36,856 bases of DNA from Acidobacteriota bacterium (lineage in GTDB: Bacteria > Acidobacteriota > Vicinamibacteria > Vicinamibacterales > UBA8438): positions 1 through 36,856 of the forward strand of contig JADFPE010000011.1 in the NCBI GenBank assembly GCA_022562495.1, given 5' to 3'. Position numbers and translations under genes: made by a program. A model generated the notes under the pieces. The model ran no database searches, was not told the origin of the DNA, and saw nothing but the letters and a program-made list of their open reading frames with translations. Below, piece by piece: positions 27,292-36,670 of this stretch (position 1 is its first letter; every line of letters starts with the position of its first letter).

Positions 27292-27933
27292 ATGACGACC
27301 ACTCAGAGAGTGTCCGCACTACTCGCCATCGCGGCGCTGGTCGGAGGGGCGATGGCGCTCGTCACGGCCGAAGGACAGACCTCGGCGACACCCGTCGCCG
27401 CCCCCGGGCTGGCCAAGGCGACGTTCGCGGGGGGCTGTTTCTGGTGCATGGAGCCGCCATTCGACGAGCTCGACGGTGTGATCTCGACCACATCCGGCTA
27501 CACCGGCGGGGAACGGCAACATCCGACCTATGGCGAGGTGTCGTCCGGCCGGACCGCGCACGCCGAAGCGGTCGAGGTGGTCTATGACCCGGCGAAGATC
27601 ACCTACGCGCAGCTGCTCGACGTGTTCTGGCGAAACATCGACCCGCTGACCCGGAACCGGCAGTTCTGCGACCACGGCGCACAGTATCGGACAGCCATCT
27701 TCTTTCACGACGCGGAGCAGGAGCGGCTGGCCCGCAAGACAAAGCGGCAACTCGAGGAGTCGGGCCGCTTCGCAGACCCGATCGTGACCCAGATCGCCGA
27801 GGCGCACCAGTTCTGGGCGGCCGAGGACTACCACCAGGACTACTACCTGAAGAACCCGATCCGGTACAAGTTCTACCGGTTCGGCTGCGGCCGCGATCGT
27901 CGTCTGAAGGAGCTGTGGGGCGACGACAACTAG
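27292..27933 (+). CDS. msrA: Peptide-methionine (S)-S-oxide reductase MsrA, with N-terminal signal
   Basis: MTTTQRVSALLAIAALVGGAMALVTAEGQ leader; ATFAGGCFWCMEPPFDELDGVISTTSGYTGG, FWRNIDPLTRNRQFCDHGAQYRTAIFFH. Confidence 0.95.
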   Translation: MTTTQRVSALLAIAALVGGAMALVTAEGQTSATPVAAPGLAKATFAGGCFWCMEPPFDELDGVISTTSGYTGGERQHPTYGEVSSGRTAHAEAVEVVYDPAKITYAQLLDVFWRNIDPLTRNRQFCDHGAQYRTAIFFHDAEQERLARKTKRQLEESGRFADPIVTQIAEAHQFWAAEDYHQDYYLKNPIRYKFYRFGCGRDRRLKELWGDDN

Positions 27934-28214
27934 CAGCCGGTGGGGCGTTTTCACGCAATACGCAGGGACCGGACGGCGAACCGCAGATCGGAGAGGAAGC
28001 TCCTGTGCGCGGCGTACTCGGCCGCAGGCGGTTGGACGGAACCACTGGCCTCGGTGGTGCCCTCTCACCCCGGGATAGGTCTTCGAATGCTCCTGGGTCC
28101 AGGGTGTCCTGTCTCAGTCGTTCACATCAGGCAACCCCATGAAGGTGTCCAACAATCCGGAGATCCACTGTGGTTCACGTCTGAGTAGCACTTTGCAGTC
28201 CGCTTAACCTCCTC

Positions 28215-28620
28215 CTACCGCAGGTCGATGCCGTGCTCGATGTATCCCTTCAGGCACATCGCCATATGGGTCCAGCCGCTGCAATTGTCGTGTGACGCCT
28301 TGAGACCGTCGGCGTCGCTCTTCCATCCTTCCTCGCTGATGCTGAGCTTCGTGCCCCCGGTCTCCAGCGCCTCGAATTCGAAGACGATGAGGACCTCGTA
28401 GGAGTCGTCCTTCGTCTTCTGCCAACGCCGCGCGTCCAGCGCAAGCTCGATCCGTCGATCCTTCTCCATCTTCTTGACGGTCACCGGGAAGTCGCCCCAG
28501 TCCTCCCAGTGCCAGGTGATGCATGCGCCTTCGGCGAGATCGCCGCTGCTGCGCTCCGTGAAGTACCGGTTCAGCCTGTTGCTCGACACGATCGCGTCGT
28601 AGACCTGGGCGGGAGACTCG
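28215..28620 (-). CDS. SRPBCC / AHSA1-like domain protein (start uncertain)
   Basis: SNRLNRYFTERSSGDLAEGACITWHWEDWGDFPVTVKKMEKDRRIELAL...WTHMAMCLKGYIEHGIDLR; in-frame extension RPESPAQVYDAIVSSNRL looks like the native AHSA1 N-terminus but has no ATG before a TGA. Confidence 0.75.
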
Positions 28621-28630
28621 GGACGATCTG

Positions 28631-29017
28631 GTGTTCAAGGCGCTGGCGGGCGCGGACCGGCGCAAGATCCTGGACCTGCTGCACGATGCGCCGATGTCGA
28701 CGGGGGACATCGCTCGGCAGCTGCCCTGGCTGGACCGGACCACCGTCATGCTGCATCTCGGCGTGCTCGAGAAGGCGCGCCTCATCATCACCAGGAAAGA
28801 AGGGCGATGTCGGTGGAACTATCTCGACGTCAGCCCGATCCAGCGCATTCACGAGCGCTGGATTCAAGCCTACGCCGCGCCCTCGGCGAGGCTGCTCAGC
28901 CGATTGCAAGAGGATCTCGAAGAGGCCCAGTTCGTTGAGACCGGCACCCTGGTGCACGGCGAGGACGCCGCTCTGGCGGGCGACTTGCCAGACAGGAAGC
29001 GCCCATCTCCGCCGTGA
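28631..29017 (+). CDS. ArsR-family winged-helix regulator
   Basis: (V)FKALAGADRRKILDLLHDAPMSTGDIARQLPWLDRTTVMLHLGVLEKARLIITRKEGRCRWNYLDVSPIQRIHERW; GTG start. Confidence 0.8.
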   Translation: MFKALAGADRRKILDLLHDAPMSTGDIARQLPWLDRTTVMLHLGVLEKARLIITRKEGRCRWNYLDVSPIQRIHERWIQAYAAPSARLLSRLQEDLEEAQFVETGTLVHGEDAALAGDLPDRKRPSPP

Positions 29018-29045
29018 CCGGCGCTCCCTCTCCTCCTGCGGAGGG

Positions 29046-31214
29046 TCAGTTCGCCAGCGGGTTGGGTCGGAGCTGGAAGTGGACGACCGAGCTCCGCATG
29101 CCTTTGCCTCCTTCGATGTGCCAGTTGAGATTCGACCCGAAGTTGGCCCACAGACCGCGCCCCTGCCACCCGCCGTCGGGGTCGTCGATCCGACCGTCGA
29201 GGCCGCGCGCGAAAAAGCCGAGTGGATAGGGCACGCGCAGCACGACCCATTCCCCGGTCTCCGGCGTCAACGCGAGGAGCGAATCGGAGCCGGAGCCGGC
29301 CGCGATCGGAACGTTCGGGCCGAGCCCCAGCGTGTCGAACTGATCGACCCAGTTGTAGTAGTGGTAGTCGGCGCTGCCCGGGCCGGTCACACCCTTCATT
29401 TGCGGTCCGGGGGTGGCATAGAGGGTCCAGCCCTCGGGGCAGTGCTGCCCGGTCGCCTCGGGCCCGTTCAGGACGCGGCACTTGCTCCGATCGAAGCTCG
29501 CCAGGTGGCCGCTGCCCGACAACGCCGTCCAGATGACGCCGTTCCGGTCGACATCGACACCGCGCGGCGCGTGACCGGTCTTGGACGGGTCGACGTTTGG
29601 GTTTTCGATCGATGGCGGCTCGTAGACCTCGGCGATGCAGGTCTCCGGCGGATTGTCGCCGCGGTCGAGACGAACGAGTCGTCCGGGGAACGGCCCTGTG
29701 CGGGCGATCCAGGCGGTGTCGTCCACCGGGTTGACGACGACCCCGTAGGCGAACCCGGCGATCCGGGTGTCGCGGGTCGGGTCGACCGGGTCGCGCGGCT
29801 CGTTCCACGGCTTCGTGATCCGTCCGTCGCCGTTCGTGTCGAGGACCGTGGGACACCAGCCCTGCGACGCACGCTCGTCGCCCGTCTCGTCGAACATCCG
29901 GGTGTCGAGCCACCCGACGACGTTCGCATCGCCGCTGAACCAGAGCGTGTCGCCCGCGTCCTCGGCAAACTGCAGGTGGTGCGTGGCGTAGCAGCTGTCG
30001 ATCAGCGCGAATGTGTCGGCCGCCGGGTCGTACACCGAGATCTGCCGGCCGCTGCGCGGCACCGGGAAGTAGGTGGCCGAGGGATGCGTCGAACCCTCCT
30101 TGCACCACGCGGGATTGTCGCGGCGGCGGATCGTCGACGTCAGCCAGACACGGCCCTTGCCGTCCATCATCGGATTGTGCGGGTTCGCTGGCGCGTCGAA
30201 GAGGATCTCGTCGCCCCAGGAGGGCGACGGCTCGAACCCCGGCCGGGTCGGGAACATCGACGGCACCATGTCGCGCCCCTCGCGGAGGGGGATCTCGAGC
30301 TCGATCGACTGATGCTCGGCCGTGTCGGTGATCACCAGCTTGTCATGCGAGATCGACACGCCGTAGATGAGGCCGTTGGCGTTGACGGTGGGTCGGCGCT
30401 TGTCGGTCGTGACCTCGTCGTGGATGTACGAGGTCTCCTCCCCCCACTCCCACATCGTCAAGACGAGGTTGCGCTCGACCCCATGCGGGCGGGGCGGTGG
30501 GGGCGGTGTCTCGCCGGCGGCGATCCGATCGCTCCAGTCGGCGAACATCTCGAGCCCGCGCCCGCGGCCGAACCGGTTGAGCACGTTGCTCATCTGCGCG
30601 CCGCGCTGGCCGAACGTCACGCGATGGTCCCAGGCCGCCACGCTCGAGTCGAACCGGTCGAGGTGGCTGACGTCGAACGTGAACCGATTGCCCATCTGGT
30701 GACAGAGCTGGCAGCCCTGCTTCGTCACATCGACCCACGCCGCCTGGCTCTGGAGGGCGGCCGACACCCCGTTCCCGTCGGGCCCGGTGCCCGGAAACTC
30801 GCTCGGCGACGGCGGTTCGAGCAGCGAATACCAGTAGTTGGCGGGATAGACGCGCGCCGCCTCGCGTGGCGAGGCCGCCTGCGTCACGCGCAGCGTCAGC
30901 GTCTGTCCCGGCTCGGCCGTCACCGGGTCGGAATCGACCAGACCGTACCCGCGCACCCAGACCCGATAGGCCCCGGCGGGCAGATCGGGCACCAGGAATC
31001 GCCCGTCGTCGTCGGTCACGACGATCTTGCGAAAGCGCGTGTCGAGATCGTCGGTCTCCGCGATCACCCAGACGCCCGCTTCGCCGCCGGCCGAGCTGCG
31101 GACGACGCCCGCGAGATCGCCGTCACCACTCGACTGTCGGGCCGTCAGCGACCCGACCGCCACCGCCACACCGACCGCCACCAGTGCACACCCGATCCAC
31201 GTTCGCAACATCAT
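29046..31214 (-). CDS. Exported carboxypeptidase-regulatory-like / CXXCH / beta-propeller protein
   Basis: Signal peptide MMLRTWIGCALVAVGVAVAVGSLTA; GDLAGVVRSSAGGEAGVWVIAETDDL...FLVPDLPAGAYRVWVRGYGL; one CXXCH (GCQLCHQMGNR); later propeller-like repeats (GVDVDRNGVIWTALSGSGHLASFDRSKC). Confidence 0.75.
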   Translation of the reverse strand: MMLRTWIGCALVAVGVAVAVGSLTARQSSGDGDLAGVVRSSAGGEAGVWVIAETDDLDTRFRKIVVTDDDGRFLVPDLPAGAYRVWVRGYGLVDSDPVTAEPGQTLTLRVTQAASPREAARVYPANYWYSLLEPPSPSEFPGTGPDGNGVSAALQSQAAWVDVTKQGCQLCHQMGNRFTFDVSHLDRFDSSVAAWDHRVTFGQRGAQMSNVLNRFGRGRGLEMFADWSDRIAAGETPPPPPRPHGVERNLVLTMWEWGEETSYIHDEVTTDKRRPTVNANGLIYGVSISHDKLVITDTAEHQSIELEIPLREGRDMVPSMFPTRPGFEPSPSWGDEILFDAPANPHNPMMDGKGRVWLTSTIRRRDNPAWCKEGSTHPSATYFPVPRSGRQISVYDPAADTFALIDSCYATHHLQFAEDAGDTLWFSGDANVVGWLDTRMFDETGDERASQGWCPTVLDTNGDGRITKPWNEPRDPVDPTRDTRIAGFAYGVVVNPVDDTAWIARTGPFPGRLVRLDRGDNPPETCIAEVYEPPSIENPNVDPSKTGHAPRGVDVDRNGVIWTALSGSGHLASFDRSKCRVLNGPEATGQHCPEGWTLYATPGPQMKGVTGPGSADYHYYNWVDQFDTLGLGPNVPIAAGSGSDSLLALTPETGEWVVLRVPYPLGFFARGLDGRIDDPDGGWQGRGLWANFGSNLNWHIEGGKGMRSSVVHFQLRPNPLAN

Positions 31215-31242
31215 GGGTCCCTCCCGCGGGGTCACCGTGTAC

Positions 31243-31350
31243 TCAGTTCGCCAGGGGGTGCGGCCGGATCTGACACCGGATGACCTCGCTCGTCATCCCC
31301 ATGCCGCCTTCGTTGGGCCAGGTCACAGTGGAATTGTAGCTCGTCCAGCT
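31243..31350 (-). pseudogene. C-terminal stub of a tandem paralog of the 29046-31214 gene
   Basis: Minus-frame WTSYNSTVTWPNEGGMGMTSEVIRCQIRPHPLAN* aligns with WANFGSNLNWHIEGGKGMRSSVVHFQLRPNPLAN* at the end of the downstream gene. Confidence 0.7.
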
Positions 31351-31594
31351 GCCGGCGTCCGCACCGGTCGGGCTGCTGCGGGTGCCGGTGATGTCGCCGG
31401 ATGCGGCGGCGGTCGCCGAGCTGCCAGCGACCGACGCACAGACCGCACGAACTCCACGGTCATTTCGCTCCCTCGTCCCTCGCCCTGGACACGTGCCCGC
31501 GTTGCCGGACGTCCGTCGACGTCCGCGGTGCTGATGCCGTCAGCGATAGAATGAGAGTTTGGCCAGTGTGTGTACTCCGCCAGGAACGCTCTTC

Positions 31595-33922
31595 ATGCCA
31601 GACAGGTCGACCGGCCGGACCTTGGGACACCGTGTGTGGGCGCTGCTCGTGGGTGTCGGCCTGCTGGCCGGGCCCGCGGCGGCGCAACAGACCGTCGCCC
31701 ACGAGCAGACCGGGTCGGCGGCGGGCGGCACGCTGACCCTCAGCCGCAAGACCCGGGCACAGACCCCCAGCGAGCGCTACAACATCGAGCCGACCCGTAC
31801 CGCACAGCCGCCCCGGCTCGACGGCGTGCTGGAGGACGCAGAGTGGGGCAACGCCGCCGTCATCGACGAGTTCATCCAGCAGGAGCCCTCTGAGGGAGAC
31901 CCGGCGACCGAGCGCACCGTGGTGCGGCTGATGTATGACGAACACGCGCTCTACGTCGGCGTCGAGGCCTACGACTCGAACCCGAACGGCGTCATCGCCA
32001 CCGAGATGCGGCGTGACTCCCGCCAGCTGTTCGACGAGGACAACTTCCAGCTCATCCTCGACACGTTCAACGATTCCCGCTCTGGCTACATGTTCGTGAC
32101 CAGCCCGCTCGGCGCCAAGCTCGAGCAACAGATCGCCGAGGAGGGGGAAGGCGGCTACCGCAGGAGCAGCTCGAGTGTCAACGCGAACGTCAACCTGGAC
32201 TGGGACGGCGTGTGGGACGTGTCGGCGCAGCGCACCGACTGGGGCTGGGTCGCCGAGATCGCGATCCCGATGGTGACGATGCGGTTCCCGGAGGCGGCCC
32301 GCCAGGTCTGGGGCGTCAACTTCATGCGGAACATCCGGCGCAAGAACGAGCAGGTCTTCTGGGCGCCGATCGAGAAGGGCTATGGCCTGACCCGTGTCAG
32401 CCAGGCCGGCACCTTGACCGGTCTCGGCGGCGTGGACCGCGGGATGGATCTGCGGATCACCCCGTACGTGCTGGCCGGGGGCCGGCAGGACCGCGCCGCG
32501 ACCGCCGGACTCGCCGGCTCCGGGTTCAACGACGTCGGGCTCGATGTGAAATACGGCGTCACCTCGGGGCTCAACCTCGACGTGACGCTGAACACCGATT
32601 TCGCGCAGGTCGAGGTGGACGAACAGCAGGTGAACCTGACCCGGTTCCCGCTCTTCTTCCCTGAGAAGCGCGACTTCTTCCTCGAGAACGCCGGCATGTT
32701 CAGCGTCAAGTCGCAGGGCATCACCCGGCTGGCCGATCTGTTCTTCACGCGGCGCATCGGGTTGGCGGACGGCCAACCGATTCCGATCATCGCCGGCACC
32801 CGGCTGACCGGGAAGGTGGACCGGCACAACATCGCCGTGATGAACATCCAGACCCAGGAGATCGGGGCACGCCCGGGCGAGAACTTCTTCGTCGCCCGAT
32901 ACAGCCGCGACATCTTCGCGCGCTCGAAGGTGGGCGGGATGATCATCAACAAGGAGGCGATCGGCGGCGCGCACTACAACCGGACCTTCGCGATCGACAC
33001 GTCGCTGGCGCCGCATCCCTTCCTGTCGGTCACCGGGTTCATCGCGAAGACGGAGTCACCCGATCTGGCGAATGACGACCTGATGGGGCACCTGATGTTC
33101 TCGTGGCTCAGCCCGGGGTTCCGGGTCTACAGCGAGTACACCGACATCCAGGACAACTTCAACGCCGAAGTGGGGTTCGTGCCGCGGATCGGCATCCGCC
33201 GGTCGAAGATGCACGTCCAGTGGAACCCCCGCCCAGGCACATGGGGCATCCGGTCGATGGACCCGATGATGAACGTCGAGTACACGACCGACCAGAACAA
33301 TCGTCTGCTGAGCCGGCGGGTGCATCACATGATCGGCTTCCAGTTCGAGGACGGGTCGAGCTTCACCCTCATCACCAACAAGGTGTTCGAGCAGCTCGAC
33401 GTGCCGTTCGAGATCACCGATGAGGTGACGATTCCGGCCGGCACGTATCGCTTCTGGAGCCCGAGCATGCGGTACACCAGCGACCCGTCGCGGCGGCTCT
33501 CCGCCAGCGCCAGCTACTCGCCGCAGGGTTTCTTCGGCGGCACGCGGAGGGACTGGCGAACGTCCGTCACCCTCCGCGCGACAAGCCGGATCGCGGCGCA
33601 GGCCAGCTTCAGCCGGAGTGACGTCGACCTGCCGGGCGGGGCCTTCATCGCCGACCTGGCGTCCGCCACGTTCGACCTGGCGCTGTCGCCGGAGATGACG
33701 CTGCGCTCGGTGACCCAGTACAACTCGACGACCGACTCGATCAGCACGAGCGTTCGGTTCAACTGGATCTACAGCCCGGGCAGCGACATCTACATCGCCT
33801 ACGATGAATTGCGTCAGGACGATTTCCTCGCCCTCGACCCGACGCTGCGACATGCGGGCCGGGTGCCGTGGGTCCAGAATCGGCAGCTCGCCATCAAGAT
33901 GACGTATCTGCTGTCGCGGTAG
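31595..33922 (+). CDS. DUF5916 / CBM9-like N-terminal outer-membrane barrel protein
   Basis: Signal peptide ...HRVWALLVGVGLLAGPAAAQQ; PPRLDGVLEDAEWGNAAVIDEFIQQEPSEGDPATERT; FAQVEVDEQQVNLTRFPLFFPEKRDFFLENAGMF. Confidence 0.85.
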   Translation: MPDRSTGRTLGHRVWALLVGVGLLAGPAAAQQTVAHEQTGSAAGGTLTLSRKTRAQTPSERYNIEPTRTAQPPRLDGVLEDAEWGNAAVIDEFIQQEPSEGDPATERTVVRLMYDEHALYVGVEAYDSNPNGVIATEMRRDSRQLFDEDNFQLILDTFNDSRSGYMFVTSPLGAKLEQQIAEEGEGGYRRSSSSVNANVNLDWDGVWDVSAQRTDWGWVAEIAIPMVTMRFPEAARQVWGVNFMRNIRRKNEQVFWAPIEKGYGLTRVSQAGTLTGLGGVDRGMDLRITPYVLAGGRQDRAATAGLAGSGFNDVGLDVKYGVTSGLNLDVTLNTDFAQVEVDEQQVNLTRFPLFFPEKRDFFLENAGMFSVKSQGITRLADLFFTRRIGLADGQPIPIIAGTRLTGKVDRHNIAVMNIQTQEIGARPGENFFVARYSRDIFARSKVGGMIINKEAIGGAHYNRTFAIDTSLAPHPFLSVTGFIAKTESPDLANDDLMGHLMFSWLSPGFRVYSEYTDIQDNFNAEVGFVPRIGIRRSKMHVQWNPRPGTWGIRSMDPMMNVEYTTDQNNRLLSRRVHHMIGFQFEDGSSFTLITNKVFEQLDVPFEITDEVTIPAGTYRFWSPSMRYTSDPSRRLSASASYSPQGFFGGTRRDWRTSVTLRATSRIAAQASFSRSDVDLPGGAFIADLASATFDLALSPEMTLRSVTQYNSTTDSISTSVRFNWIYSPGSDIYIAYDELRQDDFLALDPTLRHAGRVPWVQNRQLAIKMTYLLSR

Positions 33923-33933
33923 AGGAGTGTGCC

Positions 33934-34275
33934 ATGGCTATCTATCAGGTCACCGCACGGTTCAACACCGACACGGCGGCGGAGCTGCGCCGCAGGCTCG
34001 ACGATGGTTCCATTGCCGCCCAGCAACCGGACGGCCAGGAGATGGTCGACTCGCTGCACCGGGCGGTGGTGACCGACGGCGGTGAGGTCATGTGGAGTGA
34101 ACTCTGCTATTGTAACCCGCCCCTGGCGCATGAACGCGCGACCATCCTCGACCACTACTTCGACGAGTTCGTCACCCAGCCGATCGAGGACTATCAAGCG
34201 TATGAGGGGCGGCCGTTCATGGACTACCTCGACGCGATTGTCGCGACGCCCACAGCCCAGGTCGATCCCAGCTGA
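33934..34275 (+). CDS. Small conserved-looking hypothetical protein
   Basis: MAIYQVTARFNTDTAAELRRRLDDGSIAAQQPDGQEMVDSLHRAVVTDGGEVMWSELCYCNPPLAHERATILDHYFDEF...; gaggag RBS-like sequence. Confidence 0.65.
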   Translation: MAIYQVTARFNTDTAAELRRRLDDGSIAAQQPDGQEMVDSLHRAVVTDGGEVMWSELCYCNPPLAHERATILDHYFDEFVTQPIEDYQAYEGRPFMDYLDAIVATPTAQVDPS

Positions 34276-34460
34276 CTCGCCTTCGTGTCTGACGCCTTCC
34301 CGTTCCGGTCGAGCATGATCGGGACACCGAGCCTGAGCTCTTCCGGGTGCACCATCTGCCGAACCGCGACGCCGCGTAGATCCGGCTGATGTCCTCCCCG
34401 CTCCGGTGGATCAGCTTCCAGCCAGGCACGTAGTCCCTGCGTGTGTGAATCGATTGAAGT

Positions 34461-35471
34461 GTGTTTGGCAGCCAGCTATACTTTGAATCGGTGCCCATCA
34501 AATCAGTTCCATCCCGGCTGCGTCGACCACCGCCGCGTGTGTGTCCTGGGCCGGTGACGCGGTGTCTGCTGGGTGTGGTCCTGTTGTCTGGCGTGATGAC
34601 GGGGGCGGAGCGTCCGTCGGCGAACGCGCAGGCTCAGACGGTGGAACGTCGCCTGTACGTCAGTGTGCTCGTAGACTCCGGCTCCCCGCTTCAGGGTCTC
34701 CGCGACGGCGATTTCTTCATCAGAGAAGATGGCATCGATCGAGAGGTGCTTCGCGCCGGCCCCGCGACGGCGCCGATGCAGATCGATATTCTGGTCGACA
34801 CCAGCGCGGCGGCGCGGCCGATCATAGGGGACCTCCGTCGCGCGCTCGAGAGCTTTGTCGAGGAGTTGCACGAGGGCAACCAAATCGCCGTGATCACCTT
34901 TGGCGGCACGCGCTACGTCCTGGTTCAACCGACAACCAGTCTCGACAGGCTGAAGTCTGGCATGTCGAAGCTCTTCAGTCGTCCCGATACGGCAACCTAT
35001 CTCGTGAACGCGCTGAACGACACGGCGAGCGGGTTCGAGCAGCGCGAGGCACTGCGCCCGGTCGTGGTTGTCGTGACGACGAACGGCGTCGATTTCAGCG
35101 AACAGGACCCCCAATCGGTCGTGACGCGACTGCGCGCCGCCGGCGCGGTCGTTCACGCCGTGATCATGCGTACGTCCAGGGTGCGGATGAACTTTACCGG
35201 CACCTTCGGGCTGGCAGTGTTTCCGTCGTGGGCGAGTCGCGCGCGGGATCTCATGCTGGACATCGGACCGGAGCAGACCGGCGGACACCGCTTCGATCTC
35301 TCGACCGTGAACGGGCTCGGGGAAGTGCTAGCACGGCTTGCCTTCGAGCTGTCCAACCAGTATCTGGTCGTCTACGCCGGCGCCAGGAGCCTGCTCCCGC
35401 CCCAGGTCCAGGTCGCTGTGAACAGCAGCGAGCCGGTCACCGTGCGTGCGGTGCCGGCGAGGTTTCGGTAG
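34461..35471 (+). CDS. VWFA-related (TIGR03436-like) exported protein
   Basis: RRLYVSVLVDSGSPLQGLRDGDFFIREDGIDREVL...IDILVDTSAAARPIIGDLRRALESFVEEL...VVVVTTNGVDFSEQDP. Start may be a downstream codon near 34494. Confidence 0.75.
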   Translation: MFGSQLYFESVPIKSVPSRLRRPPPRVCPGPVTRCLLGVVLLSGVMTGAERPSANAQAQTVERRLYVSVLVDSGSPLQGLRDGDFFIREDGIDREVLRAGPATAPMQIDILVDTSAAARPIIGDLRRALESFVEELHEGNQIAVITFGGTRYVLVQPTTSLDRLKSGMSKLFSRPDTATYLVNALNDTASGFEQREALRPVVVVVTTNGVDFSEQDPQSVVTRLRAAGAVVHAVIMRTSRVRMNFTGTFGLAVFPSWASRARDLMLDIGPEQTGGHRFDLSTVNGLGEVLARLAFELSNQYLVVYAGARSLLPPQVQVAVNSSEPVTVRAVPARFR

Positions 35472-35485
35472 ATCGGAGCGATACC

Positions 35486-36598
35486 GTGTCCCGAATCAGA
35501 CTCATCTCTGTGTCGTGTGTCCTCCTCGCTGCGTTGGCGGCAACGCTGTCGCTCCCTTCAGCGGCGAGAGCGCAGATGAGCGCCAGGATCCACGGGGTGG
35601 TGACCGACTCCGACGGCGAGCCGGTGCCGGATGCAACCATCGTGGTGGAGTTCCAGGGGGGGGTAGCTCGGAAATTCGAGTTGACCACGAACGACGAGGG
35701 GGAGTTCATCCAGATGGGGCTGCAGCGTGGTCCCTACAGCGTCTCGGTCGTCAAGGAGGGGGTTGGCGCCCTCAACGGCACCGTCACCCTCCGGGCGGGT
35801 GAGTCCTTCGAGATGAACATGGAGCTGTTGTCACCCGGCGAGGTGATCAGGGAGAGCCTGTCGGAGGCGCAGCTGGCGGAGCTCGAGGCGGCCGAAGCCA
35901 CCACCGACGCATTCAACCGTGGTCTCGCCGCGGCCCGCAGTGGCAACCTCGACGAGGCGGCGACGCTGCTCACCAGTGCGCTCGACGCCGTACCCGCGTG
36001 TGCGGAGTGCCAGCGCAACCTCGGCATCGTTTATACCCAGATGGCGGAGTACGCGCAGGCCGAGACCGCCTTCAAGGCGGCGCTCGCGTTGCAGCCGGAC
36101 AACGCGGCGTCGTACGTCGGACTGGCCGAGATCTATAACGCGCAGCGGCGGTTCGCTGATGCGGCCGAGGCCAGCGCCGCGGCGGTCAGGCTCTCGGGCG
36201 CCGCCGCCGGGGGCGGTGGTTTCCTGTTCTCGTCTCTGATTCGCGGTGGAGTGCGGGGAGTGAGGGGCACTCGTGACCTGTTGGCGAGGGTGCGGAAGCT
36301 GCCGGCGAAGCGCGCCGAGGTCCGGGCGCACCCACACGCCTTTCGCCGGACGCTAGCGACCGAGCTCGTCCGGGCGGGCGTGAGTCTGCCGGCGGTCCAG
36401 AAGATCCTCGGCCACGCGCAGCTGACCATGACCGCCGACTACGTCGACGTCCGGCAGGGCGAGATGCGAGTGGGCCTCGAGGTGTTTGCGCGCGATCGGC
36501 CCGAGTGCCAGGCTGGGGGCGATGGTCGTCTGGCTGCTACTGGCCTAGCTGGCGAGCAATGTCGGCTCTTCCCTGGAGTGCAACTCCTGGCGGGGTAG
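35486..36598 (+). CDS. Exported carboxypeptidase-regulatory-like + TPR protein, C-terminus fused to a tyrosine-recombinase fragment
   Basis: GTG start, signal peptide ...LAALAATLSLPSAARAQ; RIHGVVTDSDGEPVPDATIVVEFQGG; TPRs (ECQRNLGIVYTQMAEYAQAETAFKAALALQPDNA); then HPHAFRRTLATELVRAGVSLPAVQKILGHAQLTMTADYVDV. Confidence 0.75.
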   Translation: MSRIRLISVSCVLLAALAATLSLPSAARAQMSARIHGVVTDSDGEPVPDATIVVEFQGGVARKFELTTNDEGEFIQMGLQRGPYSVSVVKEGVGALNGTVTLRAGESFEMNMELLSPGEVIRESLSEAQLAELEAAEATTDAFNRGLAAARSGNLDEAATLLTSALDAVPACAECQRNLGIVYTQMAEYAQAETAFKAALALQPDNAASYVGLAEIYNAQRRFADAAEASAAAVRLSGAAAGGGGFLFSSLIRGGVRGVRGTRDLLARVRKLPAKRAEVRAHPHAFRRTLATELVRAGVSLPAVQKILGHAQLTMTADYVDVRQGEMRVGLEVFARDRPECQAGGDGRLAATGLAGEQCRLFPGVQLLAG

Positions 36599-36670
36599 CG
36601 GCTTCGAGTCGTTTCGCGCGTTTGCGATACAAGACAGATTGAATCGTGTAGTTAGTTCCGTAACGAGCTG

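Noticed and set aside
28509-31283. 924-aa plus-strand ORF
   Set aside because: Antisense shadow of the 29046-31214 gene in GC-rich DNA; Arg/His/Val-rich with no recognisable domain, and it overlaps the ArsR gene.
31460-33016. 518-aa minus-strand ORF
   Set aside because: Antisense to the DUF5916 gene 31595-33922; shadow frame.
34217-34440. Minus-strand DYVPGWKLIHRSGEDISRIYAASRFG... as a gene relic
   Set aside because: It looks protein-like and seems to continue in a shifted frame (VRQMVHPEELRLGVPIMLDRNGKAS), but I could not assign a family.
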